Part shown: positions 27,295 through 37,216 of the stretch, one piece after another
Position numbering within the stretch: position 1 is the stretch's first letter
Layout of the letters: each line of letters opens with the position of its first letter
Source: Verrucomicrobiia bacterium
GTDB taxonomy: Bacteria; Verrucomicrobiota; Verrucomicrobiia; JABWAM01
Direction of reading: 5' to 3'
Length of the DNA: 64,000 nucleotides
Assembly (NCBI GenBank): GCA_028687435.1
Contig: JAQUAF010000007.1
Span: 62,001-126,000 of the forward strand
Program-made: the position numbers and the translations under genes
Notes under the pieces: model-generated
What the model was told of the DNA's origin: nothing
Seen by the model: the letters and a program-made list of their open reading frames with translations, nothing else
The model's database searches: none

Positions 27295-30030
27295 ATGCGA
27301 AGATTCGATTTGGCGTTTAAGAAATTCAAAGTTAATTGGAAAAGGCGGTGCGGGAGCCCCGCCCTCCATTTGTCGCGAAATGAATGGAGGGCGGGGCTCC
27401 CGCGCCGCCTTGCCGGTTTTCTGCGCCGAGCAGCCGCCGTGCCTTGGGCCTGGCTTAATTTACACCTATGTTTTTTGCTGGCTGTTTTTGGCGCGGCACA
27501 GGGAAGGGCGGTTTCCATTCAGGCGGTGAGTTATCCCGCCGAATACGAGTATGAGAGCAGGTTTTATCTTCTTGCCGGGGAGTTGAATCCGCTTTGTTTT
27601 TATTTTTGGGGCGACAAAAAGGCTGTTGCCAGGCCGGTTTTGGTGATCGATGCGCCGGAGGGAGTGAATATTGCGTATGCGTTTCATCCCGGCTACTGGA
27701 CCCATCCCGCGATTGAAACATTGGTCAGGAAATCTGCCGGGAGTGGGGGGGGAAACCGGTTTGAGATTCCGTTGAACGAGGAGCTTGTCAAAAAGGGTCT
27801 TCTGGCAAAACAGGGGCCATTCGATCCCGCCTATCTTGCGGTTCTTTTTGATACGGGCTCCAAATCATCCGGAGGAGGCGCATTGAAGTGGCATTTGGAG
27901 GATGCCACCGGCAATGGCGATGAAAAGACTGTTGAATGCGAGATTTTGCCGCCGATCGAGGCGCTGTCGCAGCCTTTTTTCAGCCATTATTTTTACCGGG
28001 CGCATTTGTTGAAGGCGCCGGATGCGGCGGTGAGGAAAAGACTTGGCTCGCTCTATCGCAAGGCTGGCGTGGAGGGATTTGTGGACAATGGACGCAGTTT
28101 GACCCAGGACGCCATGGCTGAAAAAATGAAGGTCTATGCGGAAGCCAGCCTTGGCGGCTGGGGCGGCGCCTGGTGGGGGGTGAAGACCGAGAAGGCCTGC
28201 AAAGACAGGCAGTTGAAACCCGGGGATATTTTGATTGTGATGAAGGATGGCCGCCAGTCGAAGGCAAAAAATGCGATCTGCCAGAGCTGGCTGATCGATC
28301 AGGCTGAATATGTGATCGGCGAAATGCAAAAGGGCATTTTGAAGCCTTATTACTTTGAAAATCTGACAACAGGTTTTCTCAACGACTATGAATTGGATAT
28401 ATTCAGTGACATTGCATGGAAACAGAGTTGTTTTTGCGCCCGTTGCAAGGAGACGTTTGTCCGGCGATGCAAGATGAATATCCAGCCCCAAGGGCTTTCT
28501 CCCGGGGATCTGCTGGGAAAATATCGCAAGGAATGGCTGGATTTTCGTTACTGGCAGAATGGAGAGATGATGCGTTTGTATGCCAGGGCGGTCCGCGGTC
28601 TGGATCCAAAGTTGAAAGTGGCGATTTGTTCGGTGGGGGTGCCGTTTGACCGGGAAAAAACCTATCATCCGATCGATCCCGCCGAATACGATGATTGCGT
28701 GGATGAACACTGGCCCATGTTTTACACGCAGTCGCCCAATTATTATCGCGAGATGGACCATGCGGTGAAACATTTGAAAAAGCCTGTCATTCCCTGCGTC
28801 AACACCTGTTTTCCGCTGGGAGAGCACAATGCCTGGCCCCCTGAATTGCTTTTTCTGAACATCATGGCCACCGCTTCAACGGGAGGCCGGGGCGCGTGTT
28901 ATTTTGTGGGGGATTCCAGCATGGACGCGCGTTATTACCATGCCATTGGCGATGCCAACAAACTGCTGAAGGTCGCGGGGAGATTTTATCAAAATGGACA
29001 GCGGTGCGACGAACAGGCTGTTGTCCGCCCTCTTTTGGTCAAGGAATTTGGCAAAGGAGAGTCGAAACGGGGTTTTCCGGATCTGAGAGAGTTTGTTTTT
29101 CATAATGTGCGCCGGCTTGACGGCGAATGGCTGATCACCCTTTTCAATTACAATGTGGAAAATGCCGCCTTTGTCGAGTTGTCGTTTCCCAAGCTTGCGG
29201 GAGGCGCTTATGAGATGGCCGACGCGGCCGGAGGGCGGGTGTTTGTAAAAACGGACGCTCAAGCATGGGATGGCGGCGATTTGAACAAGGGAGTTTTATA
29301 TAAGATTCCGCCGCGCGGGGTTTGTTGTCTGGTTGTGAAACCGGGCGGCGCAAAGGCGTCCGCTGGAACGGCGCAGGCCCGGGATACGGAGAATTCTTTC
29401 CGGGAGGAATTCTGCCGGCTGCAAAGGACGGAGACAAAGGACGATCCCCAGGGACTGATTGGATCCTGGTCTTTTGAAAAATCCGATGAAAAGATTGTTG
29501 TTCTCAAAGGGGCGAAGGAGGCGGATGGGCTTGCCGGGAAGGGATTGGCTTTCGATGGAAAGAAAGCGTATGCCGAATTGGTTGTGGAAGGTCTGGCGGA
29601 TCGTCTGCGGGACGCTTTCAGTCTCGAATTGTGGGTCTATCCCGAGTCGCTCAAACAGTGCATGTGTTTTATTGGAAAAAAGGGATCTCTTAGCATGGAC
29701 TGGTTCCAGCCCACGCAGGTGTTGCCCTGTGGCATTCGGCACCTCGGACAACGCCGGTGGATGGACGCAAAGCTTGTTCCGGCGGTGAACCGGTGGAACC
29801 ATTTGGTTTTCACCTATGGCGGCGGTTATTTAAGATTGCATCATGATGGCAACGAGGTGGACGCCTATTATGTGGGAAAACTGTCCATCGATCGTTCGGA
29901 CGCCCCGCTGACATTGTCGTCGGCAGGCGCTCCGTTTCACGGCCGCATCGATGAGGTTCGAATTTACGATCGCAGGCTGAAAGGAGAGGAAGTATGGCAA
30001 CATTACATCAAGTCAGCGCCGCAGTTCTGA
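27295..30030 (+). CDS. Secreted putative glycoside hydrolase with C-terminal LamG domain; N-terminus encoded by a repeat element
   Basis: SD AAAGGAGG then ATG at 27295; C-terminal 'LIGSWSFEKSD...FHGRIDEVRIYDRRLKGEEV' LamG. Confidence 0.68.
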   Translation: MRRFDLAFKKFKVNWKRRCGSPALHLSRNEWRAGLPRRLAGFLRRAAAVPWAWLNLHLCFLLAVFGAAQGRAVSIQAVSYPAEYEYESRFYLLAGELNPLCFYFWGDKKAVARPVLVIDAPEGVNIAYAFHPGYWTHPAIETLVRKSAGSGGGNRFEIPLNEELVKKGLLAKQGPFDPAYLAVLFDTGSKSSGGGALKWHLEDATGNGDEKTVECEILPPIEALSQPFFSHYFYRAHLLKAPDAAVRKRLGSLYRKAGVEGFVDNGRSLTQDAMAEKMKVYAEASLGGWGGAWWGVKTEKACKDRQLKPGDILIVMKDGRQSKAKNAICQSWLIDQAEYVIGEMQKGILKPYYFENLTTGFLNDYELDIFSDIAWKQSCFCARCKETFVRRCKMNIQPQGLSPGDLLGKYRKEWLDFRYWQNGEMMRLYARAVRGLDPKLKVAICSVGVPFDREKTYHPIDPAEYDDCVDEHWPMFYTQSPNYYREMDHAVKHLKKPVIPCVNTCFPLGEHNAWPPELLFLNIMATASTGGRGACYFVGDSSMDARYYHAIGDANKLLKVAGRFYQNGQRCDEQAVVRPLLVKEFGKGESKRGFPDLREFVFHNVRRLDGEWLITLFNYNVENAAFVELSFPKLAGGAYEMADAAGGRVFVKTDAQAWDGGDLNKGVLYKIPPRGVCCLVVKPGGAKASAGTAQARDTENSFREEFCRLQRTETKDDPQGLIGSWSFEKSDEKIVVLKGAKEADGLAGKGLAFDGKKAYAELVVEGLADRLRDAFSLELWVYPESLKQCMCFIGKKGSLSMDWFQPTQVLPCGIRHLGQRRWMDAKLVPAVNRWNHLVFTYGGGYLRLHHDGNEVDAYYVGKLSIDRSDAPLTLSSAGAPFHGRIDEVRIYDRRLKGEEVWQHYIKSAPQF
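27344..27409. repeat. REPIN-like palindrome copy A (in coding sequence)
   Basis: GGCGGTGCGGGAGCCCCGCCCTCCATT-TGTCGCGAAATG-AATGGAGGGCGGGGCTCCCGCGCCGCC. Confidence 0.92.
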
Positions 30031-32294
30031 TTTTTTTTGCGACAATCATTTTTCCGGCATGGACCCGTGCTGAAACGCGGGGATCCGGGGGGCTGATTGG
30101 CCATTGGCCATTGGACGAGGGGGAGGGGGAGGTGGCTCATGACCGTTCGGCGAATGTCAACCACGGAAAGATCAAGGCCGGTTATTGGCGCAAGGATGCA
30201 ACAGGCACAGCATTGGAATTTGACGGGAACGACACTTACATTGTAATGCCCCACAAACCTTGCTTGAATATCCGCGATGAATTGACCATCGAGACATGTG
30301 TTTGTCCTGTTTCGGTCCAGGGCAAGATTAGCTTTTTCAACAAAGGCACGGGCAATTTTCCCTCGGGATACAATTTTCTGATTAATGATGGCAAACTGGG
30401 TTTTTTGGCAAGGACCGAGCGGGCAGGGGGAGCCAAAAGAGGGTTTAAACATTACGAATTATACACCGACACAGTGGTTGTGCCGGTTGACAAGTGGACC
30501 CATGTGGCAGTGACTTACAGCGCGGCCGCAAATGAGTCGGCATTGTACGTGAATGGACGTTTGATAAAAAAGGCGCCGGCGGCGGGAGGGATTCTGAACC
30601 TTGAGGAGTATCAAAATTTGCAATGCGCGGTCAGCGGCATGTCGCTTGTGCCGCATTACAATTATTATCATTTGGAGGGATTTCTGAGGGAATTGAGGGT
30701 TTATGACCGGGCCTTGTCTCCGGAAGAGGTGGCGGGGAGGCATGAGGAGAATTCCGGGATCTTGAAGCTGTCCCGATTTAAAACCCATGCGGAAGAGGTC
30801 GAGGCTTCCTTGACCGCGAGGGTTGACGGATGTGTTGTTGATGCGGGGGGGCAGGGATTGAACGCAAAGGTTTATTTGCAGGGGGCTGACGGGAAATATT
30901 ATGCGCCCAAGGATTCCTTTGCCTATGGAAACGAAGGGCATAAATTTTTTTACGCCTTTGGATCTTTTTCTGCCGCAGTTCCGCCTGGAGGCGCAACTCT
31001 TCTGGCCGGGCAAGGGTTTGAGTGGTTGCCCAAAAAGGTTGCGGTTCCGGCGGGCAAGGCGGAGAGGGTGGAAATCAAGCTGGAGCGGCTGGCGGACATG
31101 TCCGCCCTGGGATGGTATTGCGGCGAGGACGAGCTTCAGTATTGCGCTGCGCATGGCAAGGGCAGATCCCGGGACTATTTCCGGCGGCTGGCTGGCGGTC
31201 CCATGCCGGAGGGTTTTGTCAACGCCTGCCGGATTTGCCAGGCCGAGGGCTTGAACTGGGTCAATTTCACCAGCAATATTCGTTATTGGAGCAAGCAATG
31301 GGACGACAGGATGTATGGAGCGGTTGACACCGCGCGGTTTACCGCCCGGCATGGACGCGAATTGAGGGGCGAGTATGGAGGAGACATTATTTGCGTGAAT
31401 GTTCCGGACCAGAAGGCGGAGGGAAACAATCAGCTCGAACAGTTGCAAAAGTCTCTTGCCGAGGGGGGCGCCGCGAATCTTGCCGATGGCGGGCATGATA
31501 TCGCCAATCCGCGGGCTTACCTGACCGCGAGATTGTTTCCGATCTGGGTGATGTCAGGCCGGGTCAGGCTGTGGCATCATGCGTTTCTGCCTTTTGGTTC
31601 CCAAGGGATGTCGGACAGTTATCGACTGCTGAACATGGGATTCAAGGTTGCGCAGGCTGCGGGAACGGATCTTTACATGATTTTTTCCAAAGGGGAGATG
31701 AAACCGGGAAGTCCCCGGACCTATGTAAAACTGAAGAATCTGACATGGCCGGAAATCGCCGATGCCTATCGGAACCAGCGGTTGTTTGCCACCGAGGGGC
31801 CGTTGCTCATGTTTACCATCAATGGCAGGGATATGGGGGAAACCCTGGAGATCGGGAAAAACGGGCCTGAGCAGATCCAATGCAAACTGGAAGCCTGTTC
31901 AATTTACGGAATGGAAAAAGTGGAGATTGTTCAGAACGGGAAAGTGGTCAAAACCTTTTTTCCAAAGGATGGGCGGATCAAAGAGGAATTCTCATTGACT
32001 CCCGATGGCGCCTGTTGGATTGCCGCCCGAGCCTATGGAAAAAAAGGTGATTTTGCTGGCGTTCAGGCGCACAGTGCGCCAATTTACGTCCAGTATAAGG
32101 ATCAGGGCATCCAACCGGCGGCGGAGGACATCCGGTATTTTAAAAAGTGGATGGAAACTCTTCGCGCCGTCACGCCCGGATTTGAAAAGAATTTCAAGGG
32201 AAAAACCGATTGGATTTATTCCTTGATTGACGAGGGGGATGCGATTTTGAAATCCTTGGAGGGATCGCCACGGCGTTGGACGGCGAACCCCTGA
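29994..32294 (+). CDS. Secreted LamG + PHP-like protein, probable pseudoenzyme paralog
   Basis: LamG 'LIGHWPLDEGEGEVAHDRSANVNHGKIKAGYW'; paralogous to 19704..22025 and 37883..40177, but metal-binding-like motifs altered (GEDELQ, GGDIIC, no THP). Confidence 0.7.
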   Translation: MATLHQVSAAVLIFFATIIFPAWTRAETRGSGGLIGHWPLDEGEGEVAHDRSANVNHGKIKAGYWRKDATGTALEFDGNDTYIVMPHKPCLNIRDELTIETCVCPVSVQGKISFFNKGTGNFPSGYNFLINDGKLGFLARTERAGGAKRGFKHYELYTDTVVVPVDKWTHVAVTYSAAANESALYVNGRLIKKAPAAGGILNLEEYQNLQCAVSGMSLVPHYNYYHLEGFLRELRVYDRALSPEEVAGRHEENSGILKLSRFKTHAEEVEASLTARVDGCVVDAGGQGLNAKVYLQGADGKYYAPKDSFAYGNEGHKFFYAFGSFSAAVPPGGATLLAGQGFEWLPKKVAVPAGKAERVEIKLERLADMSALGWYCGEDELQYCAAHGKGRSRDYFRRLAGGPMPEGFVNACRICQAEGLNWVNFTSNIRYWSKQWDDRMYGAVDTARFTARHGRELRGEYGGDIICVNVPDQKAEGNNQLEQLQKSLAEGGAANLADGGHDIANPRAYLTARLFPIWVMSGRVRLWHHAFLPFGSQGMSDSYRLLNMGFKVAQAAGTDLYMIFSKGEMKPGSPRTYVKLKNLTWPEIADAYRNQRLFATEGPLLMFTINGRDMGETLEIGKNGPEQIQCKLEACSIYGMEKVEIVQNGKVVKTFFPKDGRIKEEFSLTPDGACWIAARAYGKKGDFAGVQAHSAPIYVQYKDQGIQPAAEDIRYFKKWMETLRAVTPGFEKNFKGKTDWIYSLIDEGDAILKSLEGSPRRWTANP

Positions 32295-32328
32295 TTTATG
32301 TTAAGGAATTTCAATGTTTGCTGGAAAA

Positions 32329-32396
32329 GGCGGTGCAGGAGCCCCGCCCTCCATTGTCTGCACGGAAAAAATGGAGGGCGGGGCTCCCGCACCGCC
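32329..32396. repeat. REPIN-like palindrome copy B
   Basis: GGCGGTGCAGGAGCCCCGCCCTCCATT ... AATGGAGGGCGGGGCTCCCGCACCGCC. Confidence 0.92.
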
Positions 32397-32532
32397 CCAT
32401 CAGTAATGGCCGCAAAAAGGCACAAATCCAAAGTTGAAGCAGGATGCCGATGGATTCCCGCATCCGCGGGAATGACGGGGGAAAACCGTTGAATCACTAA
32501 TCAAAATGAAAACAAAACAAAAACAAATTGTT

Positions 32533-33453
32533 GGAAATTTAAAATTCATGAAGGCAGCCGGTTCTTTTCGGCTGGGGTTGTTTGTCATTTTTACGGCGGC
32601 TTTGGCGGTTGTCCTGTCCGCCGCGCCCATTCAGCATGTGGTCGTTGTCAGCATGGATGGGGCGCGTCCGGACACGGTTCTCTGGGCCAACACCCCAAAC
32701 GTGCGGGAAATCGCGTCCAAGGGCGCCTACACGTGGTGGGCTCAAACCATCATGCCCAGCATCACCCTGATTTCCCATTCATCGATGTTGACGGGAAGCC
32801 AGCCTGCCAAACATGGCATTACCTGGAACGATCATCAGCCGGCCAAGGGTTTTGTGAAGACCAGCACCTGTTTTGAAATTGCCAAAAAGGCTGGAATGGG
32901 CACGGCCATGGTTGTGGGCAAGATCAAGTTGCATCACATTGCCAAACCCGACACGGTGGATCAATTTGAGGAGATCAAGGGAGGAGCCATTCCCATTGCC
33001 ACCAAGGCTGTGGAGATTCTGCAGAATACGGCGCCGGCTATTCTTTTCGTTCATTTTCCCGATCCGGACGCAGCCGGACATCCCAATGGATGGGGGAGTG
33101 CGCCGTTTCTGGCCGCTGTTGAAAACTGCGACAAGGGATTGGGCCTTTTGCTGACCGCCATTCGCGATCCCAAGTTGGAGGGAAACACCATTTTGATTGT
33201 CACCGCCGACCATGGGGGACACAAAAAGGGGCACGGTTCCGCCGATCCCCGCGACACGACCATTCCGTGGATTTGTTACAGTCCAAATCCCAATCTGATC
33301 ATTGCCGGGCAGATTGACGGGCGCGTCAGCACGTGCGACACCGCCGCCACGGCTGTTGCGGCCCTCGGGTTGACGCCCGATTCCGCATGGGACGGCAAGG
33401 TCGTGCCCATTTTTCCGGCGTCATCCAATGCGTCCCAGCCAGCGGCGAAATAA
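32533..33453 (+). CDS. Type I phosphodiesterase/nucleotide pyrophosphatase (alkaline phosphatase superfamily)
   Basis: 'HVVVVSMDGARPDTVLWANTPNVREIASKGAYTWWAQTIMPSITLISHSSMLTGSQPAKHGI', 'FPDPDAAGHPNGWG', 'TADHGGHKKGHGS'. ORF begins at 32506; exact start uncertain. Confidence 0.85.
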   Translation, partial: GNLKFMKAAGSFRLGLFVIFTAALAVVLSAAPIQHVVVVSMDGARPDTVLWANTPNVREIASKGAYTWWAQTIMPSITLISHSSMLTGSQPAKHGITWNDHQPAKGFVKTSTCFEIAKKAGMGTAMVVGKIKLHHIAKPDTVDQFEEIKGGAIPIATKAVEILQNTAPAILFVHFPDPDAAGHPNGWGSAPFLAAVENCDKGLGLLLTAIRDPKLEGNTILIVTADHGGHKKGHGSADPRDTTIPWICYSPNPNLIIAGQIDGRVSTCDTAATAVAALGLTPDSAWDGKVVPIFPASSNASQPAAK

Positions 33454-33468
33454 ATTTTGCCGCACCAG

Positions 33469-33841
33469 GGGCTTGCGCAAAAATAACTTCACATTTTGGC
33501 AAAGGCGCCGTGCAGGCAGATGCCAGGCGCGAGGAGGGAGAATATCCCTTGTGGATCTTCGACCCTTCGGCAGGCTCAGGACTTGCCCCTCGGGCAAGCC
33601 GACGACTTGTCCCGAGCAAAGTCGAGGGGGCAACGCCGCAGATGCCTGCACGCCGCCGAGCCCCTATGGGCTGGGGCTCTATACCCTTTTGGTCCGCCAA
33701 AGGCGGATTGCTCGGATATAGGTATCCACTTTGGGATATGCTCGGGACGAGTCCTGAGCTTGCCGAAGGGCTCGCCGCTTGCGCCTTGCCAAAAGGGTAT
33801 AGTTCTCCCAGCAAAATGTGAATTTATTTTTGCGCAAGCCC
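33469..33841. mobile_element. MITE-like inverted-repeat element (~373 bp)
   Basis: Ends GGGCTTGCGCAAAAATAACTTCACATTTTG / CAAAATGTGAATTTATTTTTGCGCAAGCCC; interior nested repeats 'CCCTTCGGCAGGCTCAGGACTTG..' / '..GAGTCCTGAGCTTGCCGAAGGG'; no clear target duplication. Confidence 0.72.
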
Positions 33842-33859
33842 TAGGCACGAGAGTTGGTT

Positions 33860-34143
33860 TTATTTGGTGATGATATTGCTTGAGGCGGGTTTTTCCTGCC
33901 AGGCGGCATGGCCGTCGATGAAAAGGAGATTTGCGCCTCCCGAATGACGGTAGCCGATGCCTGCCTGCGTTTCATTGACGGTTGAAATTTGCGAGGAACT
34001 GTTGCTCCAGGAGGCCACAAAAAAAGCATCCCCAACCAACAGGGTTTTTTCGGGATTGCTGACTTCGGAAAGGGCACAGCCTGCATAAAGCGAAGCGTCG
34101 GAACGGGAATCGTCTTTCAGTTTGTAGTTCAAGGCATAGACCA
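33860..34143 (-). pseudogene. 3' fragment of prepilin/H-X9-DG gene, duplicate of 37217-37499
   Basis: 'YALNYKLKDDSRSDASLYAGCALSEVSNPEKTLLVGDAFFVASWSNSSSQISTVNETQAGIGYRHSGGANLLFIDGHAAWQEKPASSNIITK' nearly identical to the C-terminus of the 37217..37876 product; N-terminal prepilin part missing. Confidence 0.9.
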
Positions 34144-34199
34144 TTGGAATTTTGTCTTTTTGTTTTGAATTTCGGATTTCAATATGCGGATTTTCAGGT

Positions 34200-37043
34200 T
34201 CACCCACGCGTTTTCGATCCCAGTTTAAAGAACTCCCACTGGGTTGTTTCGCCGGAAACCTCAATTTCCATCCTCTCCAATATGGCAGGGGTGCCGATAA
34301 ACCGCAAGAGTTGCCCCAAATTCAAAGTCACCGTGGTCCACTGGTTGTACCTCACGGGTTCTCCCTGGTAAATGCGGCTTCGCCATTTGCGGCCGGAAAC
34401 ATCGCGCCACGTTCCCCAAAGGACGAATGCCGTGCTGCCTTCCCGGGCTTCGCCTAGCTGGCGAAACCGGAAACACAAAATGGGATTTTCCTTCAGCGAA
34501 GCCTTGGTGTCGATTCCATGGACCACCGCCCCTTTGCCGCTTGGATGGAGTGTGGCCACCTGGTTTTCAACCGTGAAATGGCCGCCGTCATAATGCGTCA
34601 CTTTCCAGCGATTCAGATCCTGGAAGCGCTCCTCCCATCCGGTGTTTTTCCATGATGGTTCCTGATTGCTGATGATTTCCTCCACCGGCAGGGGGGGCCA
34701 GTCTCTGAGCAGACCGCTCTTGGCGGTGATATCGCTCAATGCGCGTTGAATGATTTTTATCGCGTTTTCATGGCGGTGGATATCCGCGCTTTCACAGGCG
34801 GGCTTGGCGAGCCATTCCTTTTCGATCTGACGATAACCTTTCAGCAATTTTTTCTCGTCAATGGCTTTCTGGGTGGATAAGGATTCTTCAACCGCTTTGA
34901 AATATAACTCCATTCGCGGACGGTAATAGAATTTGACCATCTCATGAATATCCTTGCTGGGATAATCAATGAGCCATTCTTTGGTGGCAAAGGTCAGCAT
35001 CGGATCCTTGGCGATGGTTTCAGCTTTGGTTCGTTCCGTTGGGGTGGCGGCATTTCTTAACATCTCCCGTATTTGATAAGGCGGATAACTGGAGAGGATT
35101 TCCTCGACTTTGTCCAACAACCAGCGCAAGGAGGCCAGCTCTGCCTGCACCGCCTGCTGATCCCGGGCGCCACAGGCCTGGTTGAGATCGGCCAGGTGAA
35201 GATTGAACAGGGTGGTCAGATATTGCCGGGTGATGTCCACCACATCTTTCCGGTAACATTCATTTTCCCGTCCCGCCTCCTCCTGTGACAAGGCGGATTC
35301 AAGAGCCTGCCGGAGCAGCCGGACCTGCATGGGGGCGTTGGCATACAATTGTTTGCCCATGCCGGTGATGTATAAACTGGAAAAACCGGATTGCGAAACG
35401 CGATGCTGGTACATGGCTTCCATGCCGGCCACCGGCCCGTAGACCGCCTGCCTGAGGCAGTCAAAGGCGGCCGTCATCGCGGGCGCCAGGATTTTTCCGT
35501 GGCGTTTTTCGATGTAATCTTTCAGGTAGGCGTCCAGATTTACCGCGGCAGGATTCCAACTGAGCCTGGCCAGCAGATCGAAATAGACGGTATTATAATG
35601 AATCATCTCCGGGCAGATATAAATGCCGGCGCAATTTTTTGCTTTGGGATCGCTGATGGTCTCATTGACATCGGCGGCCAGTTGCGCCAGGTTGCCGCTG
35701 AGATAATCATCGCCGCCATAAAGATGAATGAAGGACAGCAGCCAATCGCGGCCCTCGAAATAGTTGAACCGTTTATAATGATAATCCCTGGATTTTTCCG
35801 GTTGGCTTGAATCGCAGATAAAACCGATGTCCTTCGGCATATGTTCAAGAAAACACCTGACGTCTTCCTTGCTCCAACTGCACGAGACGAAAGGCCAGGT
35901 CCAAAAGGTCCATTTGGCCTGGGGCGCTGTCTCCCGCAGGATTTTCACCGTGGCGTCCGCAAAACCAACCCGGATTTCCTGAATTTGTTTCGGCGTGGCG
36001 TCAAGAATCTTTTGTTCCCCGTAGGGCGAAAAGAAGAAAATGCTGTCATCACCATATTTGGCGGTGGTTTTTTTCACCACATCCTTTCCGCGTTGAAGAT
36101 ACAATGGATCCCGCGGATGCAACGCATGGTAAGGCGGATCCGCGCACCACCGCATCTTTACATAATGATGATCGGGATTTTTTTGCATGAATTCCGGTGA
36201 AACCCCGTCGAACCGTCCGCACTCGCCCGCCAGTACCAGGTCGAATCCGCGCTTTTTGGCCTCCCTGACAATCTCCCCGGTGGTTATAAACACATTCCAG
36301 TTATCGCCCGGAATCATCAGCGTATTTTGCCGCTTCTTCGCGGCCCAATCGAGTTCTTTGGTCCAGTCAGCCAGATTCCACAAACGCGTTGAGTAGGCAT
36401 AGATGCATTCCTGCAGATAAAACCGCCTGGCGAAGCGGGGTTTTTCCCGGATCTCCACCGGGGCGATTTTCAGGCCGTCCGTTGGCGGAATGCGGTCGCC
36501 TTCCCAAAAAAAACCGATCCCAAAAAATCTTTCCAGAAAGTCATAAACCGCGTAAAGAACGCTTCGCTCCATTGAACCGCCGAGAACAAGATAAGTTCTG
36601 TTTTCAAAAGCAACGGTCTGGATGACATAACCGTCGAGTCCCGGATCAGCCGCCGACATTTTCAACGCGCCTTTTTCAACCAGCTGCCTGATGAGGGGAT
36701 TCGTTTCCGCCCGGCCAAGGAGAATGACGTTGTTGGTCTGCTCATTTCGCGGAGCGCGTTTGATTTCCAAACGGGCTGCCGTGGCCAGTTGAATGTACTT
36801 GACCAGTTCCGCGGCGGCATGTTCCTCAATCGGGGAGGCTTGTTCACCCAGAATGACGACAGCCTTGGGGGTTTTCGCCCCGGCCACCAAAAAAGACGAG
36901 GAGGGGGCTTCATTGCCCATGACCGTGAACGCTAGGAGGAGCAATGCACCGCCCAAGGCAAAACCCTTTTGGAATTGCGCCACAGCCATTTGCCAGGGCG
37001 AAAACGGTTGAATCCGCCATTTGAAATATTGCGTGTTTTTCAT
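34200..37043 (-). CDS. GH89-like (alpha-N-acetylglucosaminidase-type) protein, paralog of 22077..24911
   Basis: Highly similar along full length to the 22077..24911 product (by eye). Confidence 0.65.
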   Translation of the reverse strand: MKNTQYFKWRIQPFSPWQMAVAQFQKGFALGGALLLLAFTVMGNEAPSSSFLVAGAKTPKAVVILGEQASPIEEHAAAELVKYIQLATAARLEIKRAPRNEQTNNVILLGRAETNPLIRQLVEKGALKMSAADPGLDGYVIQTVAFENRTYLVLGGSMERSVLYAVYDFLERFFGIGFFWEGDRIPPTDGLKIAPVEIREKPRFARRFYLQECIYAYSTRLWNLADWTKELDWAAKKRQNTLMIPGDNWNVFITTGEIVREAKKRGFDLVLAGECGRFDGVSPEFMQKNPDHHYVKMRWCADPPYHALHPRDPLYLQRGKDVVKKTTAKYGDDSIFFFSPYGEQKILDATPKQIQEIRVGFADATVKILRETAPQAKWTFWTWPFVSCSWSKEDVRCFLEHMPKDIGFICDSSQPEKSRDYHYKRFNYFEGRDWLLSFIHLYGGDDYLSGNLAQLAADVNETISDPKAKNCAGIYICPEMIHYNTVYFDLLARLSWNPAAVNLDAYLKDYIEKRHGKILAPAMTAAFDCLRQAVYGPVAGMEAMYQHRVSQSGFSSLYITGMGKQLYANAPMQVRLLRQALESALSQEEAGRENECYRKDVVDITRQYLTTLFNLHLADLNQACGARDQQAVQAELASLRWLLDKVEEILSSYPPYQIREMLRNAATPTERTKAETIAKDPMLTFATKEWLIDYPSKDIHEMVKFYYRPRMELYFKAVEESLSTQKAIDEKKLLKGYRQIEKEWLAKPACESADIHRHENAIKIIQRALSDITAKSGLLRDWPPLPVEEIISNQEPSWKNTGWEERFQDLNRWKVTHYDGGHFTVENQVATLHPSGKGAVVHGIDTKASLKENPILCFRFRQLGEAREGSTAFVLWGTWRDVSGRKWRSRIYQGEPVRYNQWTTVTLNLGQLLRFIGTPAILERMEIEVSGETTQWEFFKLGSKTRG

Positions 37044-37216
37044 ATTGTTATTTTAGGGTTTTCGAGGTTCAATGCCAGCCAAAGAACGAGAAATTCACCG
37101 GCGATGAGGTAATTGGAACGCTAAAATCATGGGGCCAACCAAACGCCAATTAGTAATATCCAACGAGACAAGCTTTCCATTCGGATGTGATTAAAGGGAA
37201 GAAGATGTGTGTCGAT

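Noticed and set aside
33333-33870. ORFs around 33333-33870 on both strands
   Set aside because: Translations of the MITE-like element and the antisense of the phosphodiesterase gene end.
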